Shown: positions 7,640 through 17,160 of the stretch, in pieces
How the letters are laid out: the number at the start of each line of letters is the position of its first letter
How positions within the stretch are numbered: position 1 is the stretch's first letter
Source: CAYJPK01 sp964372035
Lineage (GTDB): Bacteria; Desulfobacterota; Desulfovibrionia; Desulfovibrionales; Desulfovibrionaceae
Direction of reading: 5' to 3'
Assembly (NCBI GenBank): GCA_964372035.1
Contig: CAYJPK010000026.1
Coordinates: forward strand, 1-26,684
DNA: 26,684 bases
The notes under the pieces: model-generated
Database searches by the model: none
What the model was told of the DNA's origin: nothing
What the model saw: the letters and a program-made list of their open reading frames with translations, nothing else
Position numbers and translations under genes: made by a program

Positions 7640-8671
7640 ATGACTACAACGGCACTACAAATTGAAGGCTTTAAAACAAGCCTTGGCAAAAATCTTACTG
7701 TAATGGGACACCACTATCAAAATGATGCCATAATGCAACATTGTGATATTAGTGGAGATTCTCTTGAACTTTCACGTAAAGTAGCATCTGTTGATTCTGA
7801 ACATATTGTTTTTTGTGGTGTGTATTTTATGGGCGAGTCTGCTGCTCTTTTAGCAAGAGAAGGTCAAAAAGTATATCTGCCTGAACTTGATGCAAATTGT
7901 GTTATGGCACAAATGACACCTGCCGATTTATTTGAAAAAACAATGCAAAAATTAACTGCAAATGGTCGTAAGTTAATACCACTTGCTTACGTTAATAGTA
8001 CGCTTGCACTTAAAAATATTGTTGGTAAATATGGTGGTGCAGTTTGCACCTCCTCAAATGCACCTAAAATGCTTGATTGGGCATTAAAAGAAGGTGACGG
8101 TGTTATTTTTGCTCCAGATAAAAACCTTGCGCAAAATACTGCAAATATGCTCGGCTTAAAACAAGATGAAATTCACCTCTTAAATATTAAGCAAAAATGT
8201 GAAAACATAGACTTAGAGGCAGCAAACAAGGCAAATTTAATCTTATGGCCTGGTCTTTGCGCTATTCACGCAAAATTTAATGTTGATTTAATTCAAGATG
8301 CTCGTGGTGAGTTTCCAAATTGTTCTGTGATTGTACACCCTGAATGTAGTCCAGAAGTTGTCGCTGCTAGTGATGAAAGCGGTTCTACTGCCTATATTAT
8401 AGATTATGTTAAAAACGCACAAGAAGGCAAAACAATTATTATCGGAACTGAAATTAACCTAGTTCGCCGCCTAGCAAAAGAGTATCGTGGTAAAATAAAT
8501 ATTATTCCTCTAAAGGTTAGCTCCTGCTCTCATATGGCAGCAGTAACAGCTCCAAAATTACTTACAAGCCTTGAGGAAATCCATAAAGGGACAGCAACTC
8601 CAATTGTTATTGATAAGGAGGTTGCAGAAAATGCTAAATCCACACTTGAGCGCATGTTTGCAGTAAAATGA
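7640..8671 (+). CDS. nadA: Quinolinate synthase NadA
   Basis: A 343-aa [4Fe-4S] enzyme that condenses iminoaspartate with dihydroxyacetone phosphate to quinolinate, the step before NadC. The N-terminal GHHYQNDAI (23-31) is typical. The three cluster cysteines are visible in the expected contexts: Cys87 (DANCVMA), Cys207 (WPGLCAIH) and Cys296 (VSSCSHMA). HPECSPEV (233-240) is also characteristic. GAGG lies four bases before the ATG. The gene ends in an ATGA overlap with the next gene, a glycosyltransferase, so the two are translationally coupled although their functions differ. Iminoaspartate must come from NadB or an aspartate dehydrogenase encoded elsewhere. Confidence 0.95.
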   Translation: MTTTALQIEGFKTSLGKNLTVMGHHYQNDAIMQHCDISGDSLELSRKVASVDSEHIVFCGVYFMGESAALLAREGQKVYLPELDANCVMAQMTPADLFEKTMQKLTANGRKLIPLAYVNSTLALKNIVGKYGGAVCTSSNAPKMLDWALKEGDGVIFAPDKNLAQNTANMLGLKQDEIHLLNIKQKCENIDLEAANKANLILWPGLCAIHAKFNVDLIQDARGEFPNCSVIVHPECSPEVVAASDESGSTAYIIDYVKNAQEGKTIIIGTEINLVRRLAKEYRGKINIIPLKVSSCSHMAAVTAPKLLTSLEEIHKGTATPIVIDKEVAENAKSTLERMFAVK

Positions 8672-9879
8672 AAACCTTAATTATACAACTGGCTCGCTTT
8701 GGCGACTTAATCCAAACTAAAAGATTAATTAAAAGTCTTAGTGGGCCGGTTCATCTTTGCCTTGATAGCAGTTTATGTGAAGTGGCAAAGCTTTTATATC
8801 CAAATATTATTTTACACCCAATTTATGCCCATGGTTATGATAATACTTTTGAAGTATTAAAACATAATAAAAGGGTCTTTGATGAGATTCAAAAACTTAG
8901 TTTTAATAAAGTTTACAATCTTAACTTTTCTGGCTTAAATTTCGCACTATCAACACTTTTTGAGGAAAAAACTGTCAGTGGTTATTTTGCTAAAAATGGT
9001 CAAAATACTAGATCAAAATGGTTTGATACTGTCTTTCGATTGGTGAAAAACAGGCAAATTTCAAATTTAAACATTAGTGATATTTGGGCTCACTTGCATA
9101 ACTGTCCGATTAGCCCAAGTGAAGTCAACCCTATTGCAAGCCCAAAAGGTGAAGGTTTAGGAGTTGTTTTAGCCGGACGAAACTCAAAAAGAAGCTTATC
9201 GGTCGAAGCACTGGCTTTAAATATTCAAGCTCTTTTTGAAAAAATGCAAGCTCCAAATATATATTTACTAGGTACAAAGGCTGAAAGTCCTATTGCTCGT
9301 AATTTAATTCGTAAATTACCAGCAAAAATTATTCAGAAAACACAAGATTTATCTGGACGTACCTCATGGCAAGATTTATTTGTATTAGTGCAAGGACTCG
9401 ACTTATTACTTAGCCCAGATACAGGAACAATGCATCTTGCTGCGCATCTTGGTGTTCCCGTTTATGGTCAATTTTTGGCATCTGCTCTTGCTTTTGAAAC
9501 AGGAGCATATGGACTTGGGCATACAGTTTGGCAGGCTGATAAGGATTGTGTTCCTTGTGCTGAAACAACAAATTGCAACCATTGTTCATGTTTAAATGCT
9601 TTTAGTGAACCAGATTATTTACTAGCTTTGTCAAAAAATAAAGCATTGCCAGAAAAACTTGCAATATCACGCTTAGAAAGTGATTTTGATGAACTGGGAC
9701 TAATCTATAAAGGTGAAAAAGCGAATGATTTAGCGCACAGAAGAACTATCGTTCGCAAAATGCTATTAGAATACTGTCTTAACCAAGATTTAAAAATGGA
9801 AAATACTGATAATTATCAAGAAATATTAAACAGTTTCTATTGTGAGGTAGACTGGATGTTACCAAGGATTGTATCATGA
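8668..9879 (+). CDS. Glycosyltransferase family 9 (heptosyltransferase-like)
   Basis: A 403-aa GT9/GT-B enzyme, probably adding ADP-heptose or a related sugar to the LPS core at the inner face of the inner membrane. The N-terminus IIQLARFGDLIQT holds Asp13, the position of the catalytic base in E. coli WaaC. The C-terminal donor-site signature LLLSPDTGTMHLAAHLG is at 247-262. A cysteine cluster C-x2-C-x5-C-x2-C-x-C (Cys294, 297, 303, 306, 308) resembles the Cys-containing loop of many GT9 proteins but is denser than usual. The last 80 residues are not typical of short heptosyltransferases. Both ends overlap neighbours by ATGA (nadA before, CgeB-like after), so the three genes are co-translated. 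Confidence 0.85.
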   Translation: MKTLIIQLARFGDLIQTKRLIKSLSGPVHLCLDSSLCEVAKLLYPNIILHPIYAHGYDNTFEVLKHNKRVFDEIQKLSFNKVYNLNFSGLNFALSTLFEEKTVSGYFAKNGQNTRSKWFDTVFRLVKNRQISNLNISDIWAHLHNCPISPSEVNPIASPKGEGLGVVLAGRNSKRSLSVEALALNIQALFEKMQAPNIYLLGTKAESPIARNLIRKLPAKIIQKTQDLSGRTSWQDLFVLVQGLDLLLSPDTGTMHLAAHLGVPVYGQFLASALAFETGAYGLGHTVWQADKDCVPCAETTNCNHCSCLNAFSEPDYLLALSKNKALPEKLAISRLESDFDELGLIYKGEKANDLAHRRTIVRKMLLEYCLNQDLKMENTDNYQEILNSFYCEVDWMLPRIVS

Positions 9880-11120
9880 AGATTTTAGTGGTTTTACCAT
9901 TTTATGGCGGCTCACTGCCAATTGCTCGCTATGTTGCAAAAGCCCTTGAAGATTTAGGACATATAGTTTCAGTTTTTGAAGCTCCTAGTTTTTTTCCTGC
10001 TTTCTCAGCCTTAGACGGTTTAGGTTTAGCAAAAGCAAAAAAGGATCAGCTTGAAATAAACTTTATCAACTTAACGTCTCAAGCCATCTTGGCAAAAGCT
10101 GAAGTATTTGAACCAAACCTTGTTTTAAGTTTAGCCCAAGCTCCTCTTAGCCGCTTGGCTCTACGTAAGTTTAAGCGTGATAATGTTGCTACAGCAATGT
10201 ATTTTGTAGAAGACTATAATATTTTCAAATATTGGCGCTCCTTTGCTCCTGAATATGATTATTTCTTTATTATTCAAAAAGGCGAGTTTGAAGAACGCCT
10301 TAAAGAAATCGGCGCAAATGGTTTTTACCTGCCACTTGCAGCTCTTCCATCTTTTCATAAGAAACTTGATTTAAGCCCTGAAGAGAAAAGAAAATTTGGC
10401 TCTGACATAAGCTTTTTAGGAGCTGGCTACCCAAATCGTCGCTTAGCTTTTAGAGCCTTTACAGCTCTTAACTTTAAAATTTGGGGTTCTGATTGGGACG
10501 GCGAAACTGTTCTTGCAAAAAACATTCAAAATGCTGGTGAAAGAGTCGAAGCACAAGATGCCGTTAAAATATTTAATGCCACTAAAGTCAATTTGAATCT
10601 ACACTCGAGTGTGCAAGCAAAAAACTTAGTAAGTCACGGAGATTTTGTTAATCCACGAACTTTTGAACTTGCCGCTTGCAAGGCTTTTCAATTAATAGAC
10701 AATCGCTCATTATTACCAGAGCTTTTCGAAAGTGATGAACTTGCAACTTTCAATACTATTGATGAAATGCGTGATAAAATTCACTATTATTTAAACAATG
10801 AAGACAAACGCTTTGAAATGGCAGAAAAAGCCCATAAAAAAGTGATTGAAAAGCATACTTATCAAGTTCGTATGCAAGAAATGCTTAATATTATAAAAGA
10901 AACTCGACCTGATATTTTTGAACAAAAGGCAAACTCTGGTTATGAAATGCTTGGTGATATGAAAGATGACGTAAAAGCATTGCTTGAAGAGCTTGAGTTA
11001 CCGTCCTCAACAAGTTTTGATGATTTGATTATTGCGCTTCGCAAAAAATCAGGCATATTAAAGCCACTAGAAAGTTCTTTATTATTCTTAGACGAGTGGC
11101 GAAAACAATATAGCAAATAA
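9876..11120 (+). CDS. CgeB-type glycosyltransferase
   Basis: A 414-aa protein with GT-B layout. The N-terminal domain starts MKILVVLPFYGGSLPIARYV. The C-terminal half resembles the CgeB / Glycos_transf_1_2 family: ISFLGAGYPNRRLAF (138-155 area), NLHSS, NPRTFELAACKAFQLIDNR with the acidic nucleotide-sugar-binding residue, then LLPELF and the DEMRDKIHYYL segment that ends such proteins. The expected role is sugar transfer to a surface glycan or to protein. It overlaps the GT9 gene by 4 nt, so the two probably work on the same glycan. Donor and acceptor are unknown. The C-terminal 75 residues after the catalytic domain show no domain I recognise. Confidence 0.78.
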   Translation: MKILVVLPFYGGSLPIARYVAKALEDLGHIVSVFEAPSFFPAFSALDGLGLAKAKKDQLEINFINLTSQAILAKAEVFEPNLVLSLAQAPLSRLALRKFKRDNVATAMYFVEDYNIFKYWRSFAPEYDYFFIIQKGEFEERLKEIGANGFYLPLAALPSFHKKLDLSPEEKRKFGSDISFLGAGYPNRRLAFRAFTALNFKIWGSDWDGETVLAKNIQNAGERVEAQDAVKIFNATKVNLNLHSSVQAKNLVSHGDFVNPRTFELAACKAFQLIDNRSLLPELFESDELATFNTIDEMRDKIHYYLNNEDKRFEMAEKAHKKVIEKHTYQVRMQEMLNIIKETRPDIFEQKANSGYEMLGDMKDDVKALLEELELPSSTSFDDLIIALRKKSGILKPLESSLLFLDEWRKQYSK

Positions 11121-11127
11121 AGCACAA

Positions 11128-11166
11128 AAAAAACCTCGCTAAACATTAAGCCTCGCGAGGTTTTTT
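11128..11166. terminator. Bidirectional intrinsic terminator between convergent operons
   Basis: A perfect 12-bp stem AAAAAACCTCGC / GCGAGGTTTTTT with a fifteen-base loop. The A-run on the left and T-run on the right make it a terminator in both directions. It lies 7 nt after the CgeB-like stop and 17 nt past the end of the RND gene on the other strand, so one hairpin serves both operons. Confidence 0.9.
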
Positions 11167-11183
11167 AGTATCAACTAATTTAT

Positions 11184-14100
11184 TTATTCATGCTCAATAG
11201 TTTTAGCTGGAAATAAGTCCTCAAGTATTAAATACAAGGCAGGAACAAGTACAAGACAGATAAAAGAAGCAAATAAAATACCAAAGCCAAGAGAAATAGC
11301 TACAGGTATAAGCATTACTGCTTGTCTTGAAGTTTCAAAAATCATCGGTGCAAGACCAATAAAGGTAGTAATAGTTGTTAAAGTGATAGCTCTAAACCTT
11401 GCAATACCAGCCAATCTAACAGCCTTTGTAAGTTCAAAACCATCTTTTCTTCTGTTATTTGCAAAATCAATCAACACAAGTGAATCATTAACAACAACTC
11501 CAGATAATGCTAACATACCAATTAAGCTGATAACACTTAAGCTATAACCCATTAAAATGTGACCACCAATAGCACCAACAGCACCAAAAGGAATAGCCAC
11601 CATAATAATTAATGGCTGCTTATAACTCTTAAATGGAATAGCTAGTAAAGCATAAATAGCAAGTAAAGCCATTACCAGCCCAACATATAAAGAATCTAAG
11701 CTTTCACGAATATCACTTTGCCTACCACCAAAATCCCAACTAAGTCCAGGATAGTTAGACATGAGCTCTGGCAAAACCTCATTTGTCACCGTTTCCATCA
11801 TTAAACCAGTTGCAGAAGATGGATTAACAGCAGCTGCAACATTAACTGTGCGCTTACCATCAGTATGCTTAATAGAACTGTAGGCTCTACCATCATCAAT
11901 CTCAACAACGTCACGGAGAAGAATTTCCATGCCTGTTGAAGTGCGTAAAATTAAGTTTTCAAAAACAGCTAAGCTTTCGCGATCTTCTTCTGGCATTCGG
12001 ACTCTAACGGTTACTTCATCTCTTCCACGTTGTTGGCGAAGTGCAATTGAACCCTCAAAAACAGCACGAACCTGCCTTGCAATATCATCAGAAGTTAAGC
12101 CAAGTTGTTCTGCCAATGGTTTAAGGGTCATTTCAAATTGACGTTTCGTATTACCAACGCCAGTATCAATATCACTTAAATTACCATAGTTTTCGAGCAT
12201 TTCACCAAGTGTAACAGCAGCTAAGTCTAAAGTTGCCGCATCACGATGCGAAAGGACTATAGTTAAGCCCTTACCAGAACCAGGTCCTCCACGATCTGAT
12301 TCAAAAGAAATACTTTCCAAGCCTTGAATTTCACCTGTTTCTTTACGCCATAAGTTCGTCACAGTCCCCGTATCCAAAGGCCTAACATCTGTCGGTGTCA
12401 AATAAACAAGAGTATAAACACTGCTTCCACGAACAGAACTATAAATACCAATTGAAAGCTCATCTCCACCATTTTCAGCAACAACTTTTTCTGCTGAAGC
12501 AAGCAATCTATCTCTAACTCTTAAAACTCTTGATTCAGCAGTTCCAGTAGGAAGCACTGCTTCAACATAAGCATAATCTGATTCCGCTCTTGGCATTAAG
12601 TCAAAGCCAAGACGCCCAGAATAAACATATGCAACACTTATAACTAAAAATCCAATACCAATAGAAAGTACAGTATATCTGCGTTTTATTGCAAAATCTA
12701 AAATTGCTCCATAGCGATTTTCAACAAAAACTAAAAAACTTGAGCTAAATTTTGCTTGCAAGCGATTAATTCCACTAAGCCAACTTGTTTTAGATGGTTT
12801 AGTAGATTGGTGCGCTAAGTGAGCAGGTAAAATAAATAAACTCTCAATAAGAGAACAAAAGAAAACTGCTACAACAACAACTGGAATAGATGCCCAAATT
12901 TTACCCATTGTTCCGGGAATAAATAATAAAGGTAAAAAAGCAACTATATTTGTAAGAACACTAAATACAACTGGTATACCAACTTCACGTGTACCAACAA
13001 CAGCTGCCTCAAGACGCCCTTTGCCACGCTCTCTCTCCGCACCAATATTTTCACCAACAACAATAGCATCATCAACAACAATACCAAGCGTTAAAAGAAA
13101 GGCAAACATAGACATCATATTGATGGTAATATCAAAAAATGGCAAGAACAAAAATGAGCCCATAATTGATACAGGAATACCTAAACTAACCCAAAAAGCA
13201 AGGCTTGGCTGTAAAAATAATGACAGTGCAATAAAAACAAGTACAATCCCAAGCCCCGCATTACCAATAAGCAAGTCAGCTCTATCTTCAAATACATCAG
13301 CTGAGTTATAGGTAATATCAATATGCAAGCCCTCTGGCATAATTTGATTTAAACGCTCAACAACTTTTTTAGTTGCATTTGCAACAGAGCTAGGAGTTTG
13401 ATCGCCAATACTATAAACTTCTATTGCGATTGCAGGCTTTCCATTAAAACTTACATGTCTTGATGTATCTTCAAAACCATCTGTTACAGTAGCAATGTCC
13501 TCAAGCAATAAGCGACCACCTTTTTCATCTGTCCTGATTGCAATAGTATTAAACTCATTGGCATAATCTTTACGCTCATTTAAGCGAACTAAAATATCGC
13601 CACTAAGTGCATTGATTGAACCACCACCAAGTTCAATGGCATTTTGTTTAATAGCATTTGATACATCAGTTATAGTCAAATTATAACGTCTAAGATTTTC
13701 TTGTGATATTTCAATAATTATCTCATGATCAAGTACGTTATCAAGTTCAACTTGTGTAATATCGGGTGAAAGCAATAACTCATCTCTTGTTTGCTCTGCC
13801 CATTCTCTAAGAGCTAATGGATCAACATTACCATTTAACATGAGCCTAAGAATCTGGCGCTTTGTACTGCGAAGTGAAACTTGAACAGGCTCTGCTTCAA
13901 CAGGAAAGGTTGTAATCCTATCAACTTCTGCCTTTACATCTTGCAAGACTACGTTGTTGTCAACACCATCTTCAAGCTCAATCATCACAGAACCAACACC
14001 CTCAGTTGAAGTTGAGGTAACCTCTTTAATCCCGTCTACACTTTGCACCGATTGCTCAATAGATAAGACAGCTCCTTTTTCAACTTCTTCAGGTGTTGCA

Positions 14101-14282
14101 CCTGGTATTGTTATTGTAATCTCAATAACACCAAGTTCAAACTCTGGAAAAACCTCTTGGCGTAATTGCAATCCCAAAATTAAACCGCCAATCAGCATTA
14201 CCATCATTAATAAATTAGCCGCAACAGAATTATTGGTCATCCAAGCAATTGCACCACGACTTAACTTGCGTGAAGGAATCAT
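11184..14282 (-). CDS. RND efflux pump inner-membrane transporter (AcrB/HAE family)
   Basis: A 1032-aa proton-driven transporter, the pump of a tripartite efflux complex. The N-terminal helix is at about 12-38. The periplasmic start VFPEFELGVIEITITIPGA, the duplicated architecture and the TM4 motif GIVVDDAIVVGEN with Asp404-Asp405 (equivalent to AcrB Asp407/408) mark it as RND. Where AcrB has the proton-relay Lys940, this protein has Asn932-Asp933 in GVVVNDSLVL, a variant seen in other RND groups, so the relay may differ from AcrB. Substrates are unknown. The start overlaps the adaptor stop by 4 nt (ATGA), and an outer membrane factor gene heads the operon. No regulator gene is adjacent. Confidence 0.92.
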   Translation of the reverse strand: MIPSRKLSRGAIAWMTNNSVAANLLMMVMLIGGLILGLQLRQEVFPEFELGVIEITITIPGATPEEVEKGAVLSIEQSVQSVDGIKEVTSTSTEGVGSVMIELEDGVDNNVVLQDVKAEVDRITTFPVEAEPVQVSLRSTKRQILRLMLNGNVDPLALREWAEQTRDELLLSPDITQVELDNVLDHEIIIEISQENLRRYNLTITDVSNAIKQNAIELGGGSINALSGDILVRLNERKDYANEFNTIAIRTDEKGGRLLLEDIATVTDGFEDTSRHVSFNGKPAIAIEVYSIGDQTPSSVANATKKVVERLNQIMPEGLHIDITYNSADVFEDRADLLIGNAGLGIVLVFIALSLFLQPSLAFWVSLGIPVSIMGSFLFLPFFDITINMMSMFAFLLTLGIVVDDAIVVGENIGAERERGKGRLEAAVVGTREVGIPVVFSVLTNIVAFLPLLFIPGTMGKIWASIPVVVVAVFFCSLIESLFILPAHLAHQSTKPSKTSWLSGINRLQAKFSSSFLVFVENRYGAILDFAIKRRYTVLSIGIGFLVISVAYVYSGRLGFDLMPRAESDYAYVEAVLPTGTAESRVLRVRDRLLASAEKVVAENGGDELSIGIYSSVRGSSVYTLVYLTPTDVRPLDTGTVTNLWRKETGEIQGLESISFESDRGGPGSGKGLTIVLSHRDAATLDLAAVTLGEMLENYGNLSDIDTGVGNTKRQFEMTLKPLAEQLGLTSDDIARQVRAVFEGSIALRQQRGRDEVTVRVRMPEEDRESLAVFENLILRTSTGMEILLRDVVEIDDGRAYSSIKHTDGKRTVNVAAAVNPSSATGLMMETVTNEVLPELMSNYPGLSWDFGGRQSDIRESLDSLYVGLVMALLAIYALLAIPFKSYKQPLIIMVAIPFGAVGAIGGHILMGYSLSVISLIGMLALSGVVVNDSLVLIDFANNRRKDGFELTKAVRLAGIARFRAITLTTITTFIGLAPMIFETSRQAVMLIPVAISLGFGILFASFICLVLVPALYLILEDLFPAKTIEHE

Positions 14283-15457
14283 TGTTTACCCTCATTTTGT
14301 TGCACTTTTTGTTTTGCATTGCTATTAGCATTTGCACCAACAACTTTAAGCTCCATTCCCTCAACAGCAGTAGTTAAATCAGAGCTAACAACAACATCGC
14401 CGCTATTTAAACCACTACTAATATAAATATTATCAGCATCACGCCAAAAAACTTTCACAGGAACAATATTAAGCTTATTATTTTTTATAATCCACGCCTT
14501 ATCACCAGAACGAAAAGCCTCACGTGGTATTGCAATTAAATTATCTATTTCGCCAGAATTGATTTGAACTGTAACTTGATCACCTAAGTATAAAGGAGCT
14601 TCTGCTTCACCTTGTGCAAGCGGGTTTTCTACTGAAATAATAACTTCACCCATGCGTGATTCTGTATCAAGCGAACCTGAAATATTTTTTAAAGTACCAA
14701 TACGGTTTGTGCCAGAGCTTGTAAAAATGTCGACCTTTGCACCTGAAACTAAATTTAATTCGTGTATACGATCAAGCGCAAGAGTTGCTTCAACCCAATA
14801 TTCATCAGTGCCACTTAAGTTTGCAAGAATTTCACTTGTTGTTACTTGACTACCAACACTTATTTCACGTGAAGTAACTATTGCATCAAAAGGAGCTCTG
14901 ATTTTTGTACGCTCTAAGTTTAGCTTTGCTTCATCTAAATCAGCTTTTGCACTTTCGATTGCAGCCTTAGCTTGGTCTAAATGTGGCTCACGAAGAGCTA
15001 AATTCATGTCAGATTTAATATCAATATCAGGTAAAGTTCTTTGCAATTGTTCAAGCTCAGCCTTTGCAACACGTTGTTGACCCATTTCAATTTCTAAGTT
15101 CGCTTTTGCAGTTTCATATGCGCTTTGCTTACGCCTAACATCAAGCTGATAATCGCTAGGATCAAGCTCTACCAATATATCATCTTTTTTTACTAAAGCA
15201 CCTGGTTGTAAATTATCACTAATTTTTAAAACAGTTCCACTAACTCGTGGGCGTAAATCTAAATCTTGAGAGGCTTGAACAGTTCCTAAGGCTCGTGTTT
15301 TCATTTCAAGAGAAGTTTTTTCAACAGTTATAGCACGCACCATTGGCACAATAGCAACAGACTCACGCTTTTGTGGTTCAGGTTTGCTAAATATCATAAA
15401 CCATGCAACAACAATGCTTATTATTAAAATAACTAAAGGTATCAAAATCTTTTTCAC
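14279..15457 (-). CDS. RND efflux periplasmic adaptor (membrane fusion protein)
   Basis: A 392-aa adaptor of the HlyD/AcrA family linking pump and outer-membrane channel. An N-terminal hydrophobic segment (about 4-22) lacks a lipobox cysteine, so it is anchored by a helix or cleaved, unlike lipidated AcrA. The first half of the lipoyl domain is at about 65-100 (RPRVSGTVLKI), a heptad-rich coiled coil at about 103-185, the second lipoyl half at about 186-200 (IRAPFDAIV), then beta-barrel and membrane-proximal domains. The acidic Gln/Asn-rich tail is short. It starts 18 nt after the outer membrane factor gene and overlaps the pump gene by 4 nt. Confidence 0.92.
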   Translation of the reverse strand: MKKILIPLVILIISIVVAWFMIFSKPEPQKRESVAIVPMVRAITVEKTSLEMKTRALGTVQASQDLDLRPRVSGTVLKISDNLQPGALVKKDDILVELDPSDYQLDVRRKQSAYETAKANLEIEMGQQRVAKAELEQLQRTLPDIDIKSDMNLALREPHLDQAKAAIESAKADLDEAKLNLERTKIRAPFDAIVTSREISVGSQVTTSEILANLSGTDEYWVEATLALDRIHELNLVSGAKVDIFTSSGTNRIGTLKNISGSLDTESRMGEVIISVENPLAQGEAEAPLYLGDQVTVQINSGEIDNLIAIPREAFRSGDKAWIIKNNKLNIVPVKVFWRDADNIYISSGLNSGDVVVSSDLTTAVEGMELKVVGANANSNAKQKVQQNEGKQ

Positions 15458-15475
15458 GTGACAATTCCTTTATAA

Positions 15476-16837
15476 TTAAATATCTCCACCGAGTGCACGA
15501 TGAAGAGCGATTTGATAATTTAAGAGAGTACTTTTTTGACGCAGTACAGTAATTTCTAGAGACTCAGCTTCTTTATGTTGAGTTGCAAATAATAAGAAAC
15601 TATCTCGACCATTTAAATAACTCTTAACAGCTTCTTTTTCAGCTATTTGGGCTAAATTTAAACGTGTTTCTAGTAGTTTTACATATTCCGCCTGCTTTTG
15701 AACATTAATCATGGCATTTTGAATATCACTAATAGCATTTGCAACTGTTTTTGCATAAACTTGTACCTTTTCCTCTGCAACAGCTTGAACCCTATCAAGC
15801 TCAGCACTACGATAGCCACCGTCAAAAATTTGAGCTGTAATATTTGCTATTAAATTCGCAACCCACTGCGTAAATAAAATAGAAGATGGACCACTAGTTG
15901 CAATATCAGCACTTAAGTGTAAACGTGGGAATTGATCAGCCTTTGCAGCACTAATATCCCACTGGCTAGAGCTTAAATCATGCCAAGCAGCTCTTACATC
16001 TGGTCGCTGCAACATTATGTTGATAGGTAAATTAAAATTAAAATTATTTGTAGCATTATAAGTTGGCAAAACATTATCTATTATTTTTTGCTCATTGCCA
16101 GGCATTTGACCAAGCAGAACAGCTAAGCTATTTTGCAATCTTTGCTGTTGAGCATAAAGTAATGGTAAGTCTGCTTGCGATGCTGTGTATGAGCCTTGCT
16201 GTTGCAATACATCTAAACCTGTGCTTAAGGAGTTACCAAAGCGAAAAGCAATCGCTTCAAGTAAAACTTTATTGGTTTGAATTTGTCGTTTAACTATTTC
16301 AATCTCTGCTTGAGTTGCAACTAAATCAATCCAATTAGTAGCTACTTCAGCTGCAATTGTCATACGAGAAGTCTGAATATCTTCTTGTCTTGCAGAAACA
16401 TTAGCAAGCTCGCTTTCTTGTAAACTTCTGACTCTTCCCCATAAATCAAGCTCATATGTTGCCGCAAGGTTTAAGCTTAAGCTATCAGAAGCAATTATAC
16501 TTCTGCTATTATCTTGACGAGTTGAAACAGCTGATGCACTTCCCTCAAGACCAGGAAGATAGCTTGCTCCAGCCTTTCTCGCACTAGCTTCAGCCTGCCT
16601 AAGGCTTGAGTATGCCATTTGTAAATCAAAATTACTGCTCAGTGCAGTATCAATTAGACCATCTAAAGTATTACTATTAAAAGCGCTCCACCATTTTTCA
16701 TTCGCCACAATTTCAGAACCTTGACTTACATAATTATCAGGCAAGTTCAAAAAATCTGAATTCATTTTATCGGGTGCAAAGGGTGCGCAAGCACCAAGGC
16801 TAAGTGTAAGTAATAATGTTGCATATAATTTTAACAT
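15476..16837 (-). CDS. Outer membrane efflux lipoprotein (NodT/OprM-type factor)
   Basis: A 453-aa TolC-like channel of the RND outer-membrane factor lipoprotein family. A signal peptide ends in the lipobox LGAC with Cys17 the expected lipidated residue. The mature protein begins with the usual APFAPDKM-type segment, followed by WWSAF (NEKWWSAFNS), two OEP repeats rich in long helices, and the YELDLWGRVRS motif typical of the family; the second repeat has NITAQIFDGGYR. I chose the ATG at 16837 because AGGAC lies six bases before it; a TTG three bases upstream has poorer spacing. It is the first gene of the operon, followed by adaptor and pump. Confidence 0.92.
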   Translation of the reverse strand: MLKLYATLLLTLSLGACAPFAPDKMNSDFLNLPDNYVSQGSEIVANEKWWSAFNSNTLDGLIDTALSSNFDLQMAYSSLRQAEASARKAGASYLPGLEGSASAVSTRQDNSRSIIASDSLSLNLAATYELDLWGRVRSLQESELANVSARQEDIQTSRMTIAAEVATNWIDLVATQAEIEIVKRQIQTNKVLLEAIAFRFGNSLSTGLDVLQQQGSYTASQADLPLLYAQQQRLQNSLAVLLGQMPGNEQKIIDNVLPTYNATNNFNFNLPINIMLQRPDVRAAWHDLSSSQWDISAAKADQFPRLHLSADIATSGPSSILFTQWVANLIANITAQIFDGGYRSAELDRVQAVAEEKVQVYAKTVANAISDIQNAMINVQKQAEYVKLLETRLNLAQIAEKEAVKSYLNGRDSFLLFATQHKEAESLEITVLRQKSTLLNYQIALHRALGGDI

Positions 16838-17160
16838 CAATACGTCCTAATTTTCCTACTCCATTTTGAACAGGTAAAAACTACCTATCAAAATCATAAA
16901 AATATATTTTTAACAATTTTAAAGCAAGCCTACTTGCTAAAACTGTTCCATAAGCTGAAACTGCCCATATAGTAAAGAGATTTGAGCATAAGTCAACTCA
17001 TTAAAAACAAGTATTTTGTATAAAAAATATACGCCAATTGCATAATTTTTTTACAACTAGAACAAAAAATACACTAGGCATAAATATTGCATAAAAGCTA
17101 CTAAACGACATTTTATGTCAAAAAACTAACGAAATTTTTATTGTATGTGCGAGGTTAATT
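16838..17160. promoter_or_regulatory. Divergent control region of the efflux operon and the 69-aa protein gene
   Basis: About 320 AT-rich bases without a gene. Two inverted repeats stand out near the efflux side: AGGTA-N5-TACCT (16872-16886) and AGCAAG-N4-CTTGCT (16923-16938). Toward the small + gene there is GAGG at 17151-17154, six bases before its ATG, and no clear promoter pair. Confidence 0.5.
16901..16938 (-). promoter_or_regulatory. Possible efflux promoter with overlapping operator
   Basis: On the - strand, TTGCTT (16927-16922) and TATATT (16906-16901) form a weak promoter with 15-bp spacing. The -35 lies within the 6-bp inverted repeat AGCAAG/CTTGCT at 16923-16938. A dimeric repressor bound there would block the promoter. 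Both elements are weak, so this is a suggestion only. Confidence 0.3.

Noticed and set aside
11929..14328. Open frames on the + strand within the RND pump and adaptor genes
   Set aside because: They are antisense shadows with low-complexity composition, no Shine-Dalgarno and no family features, opposite strongly supported genes.
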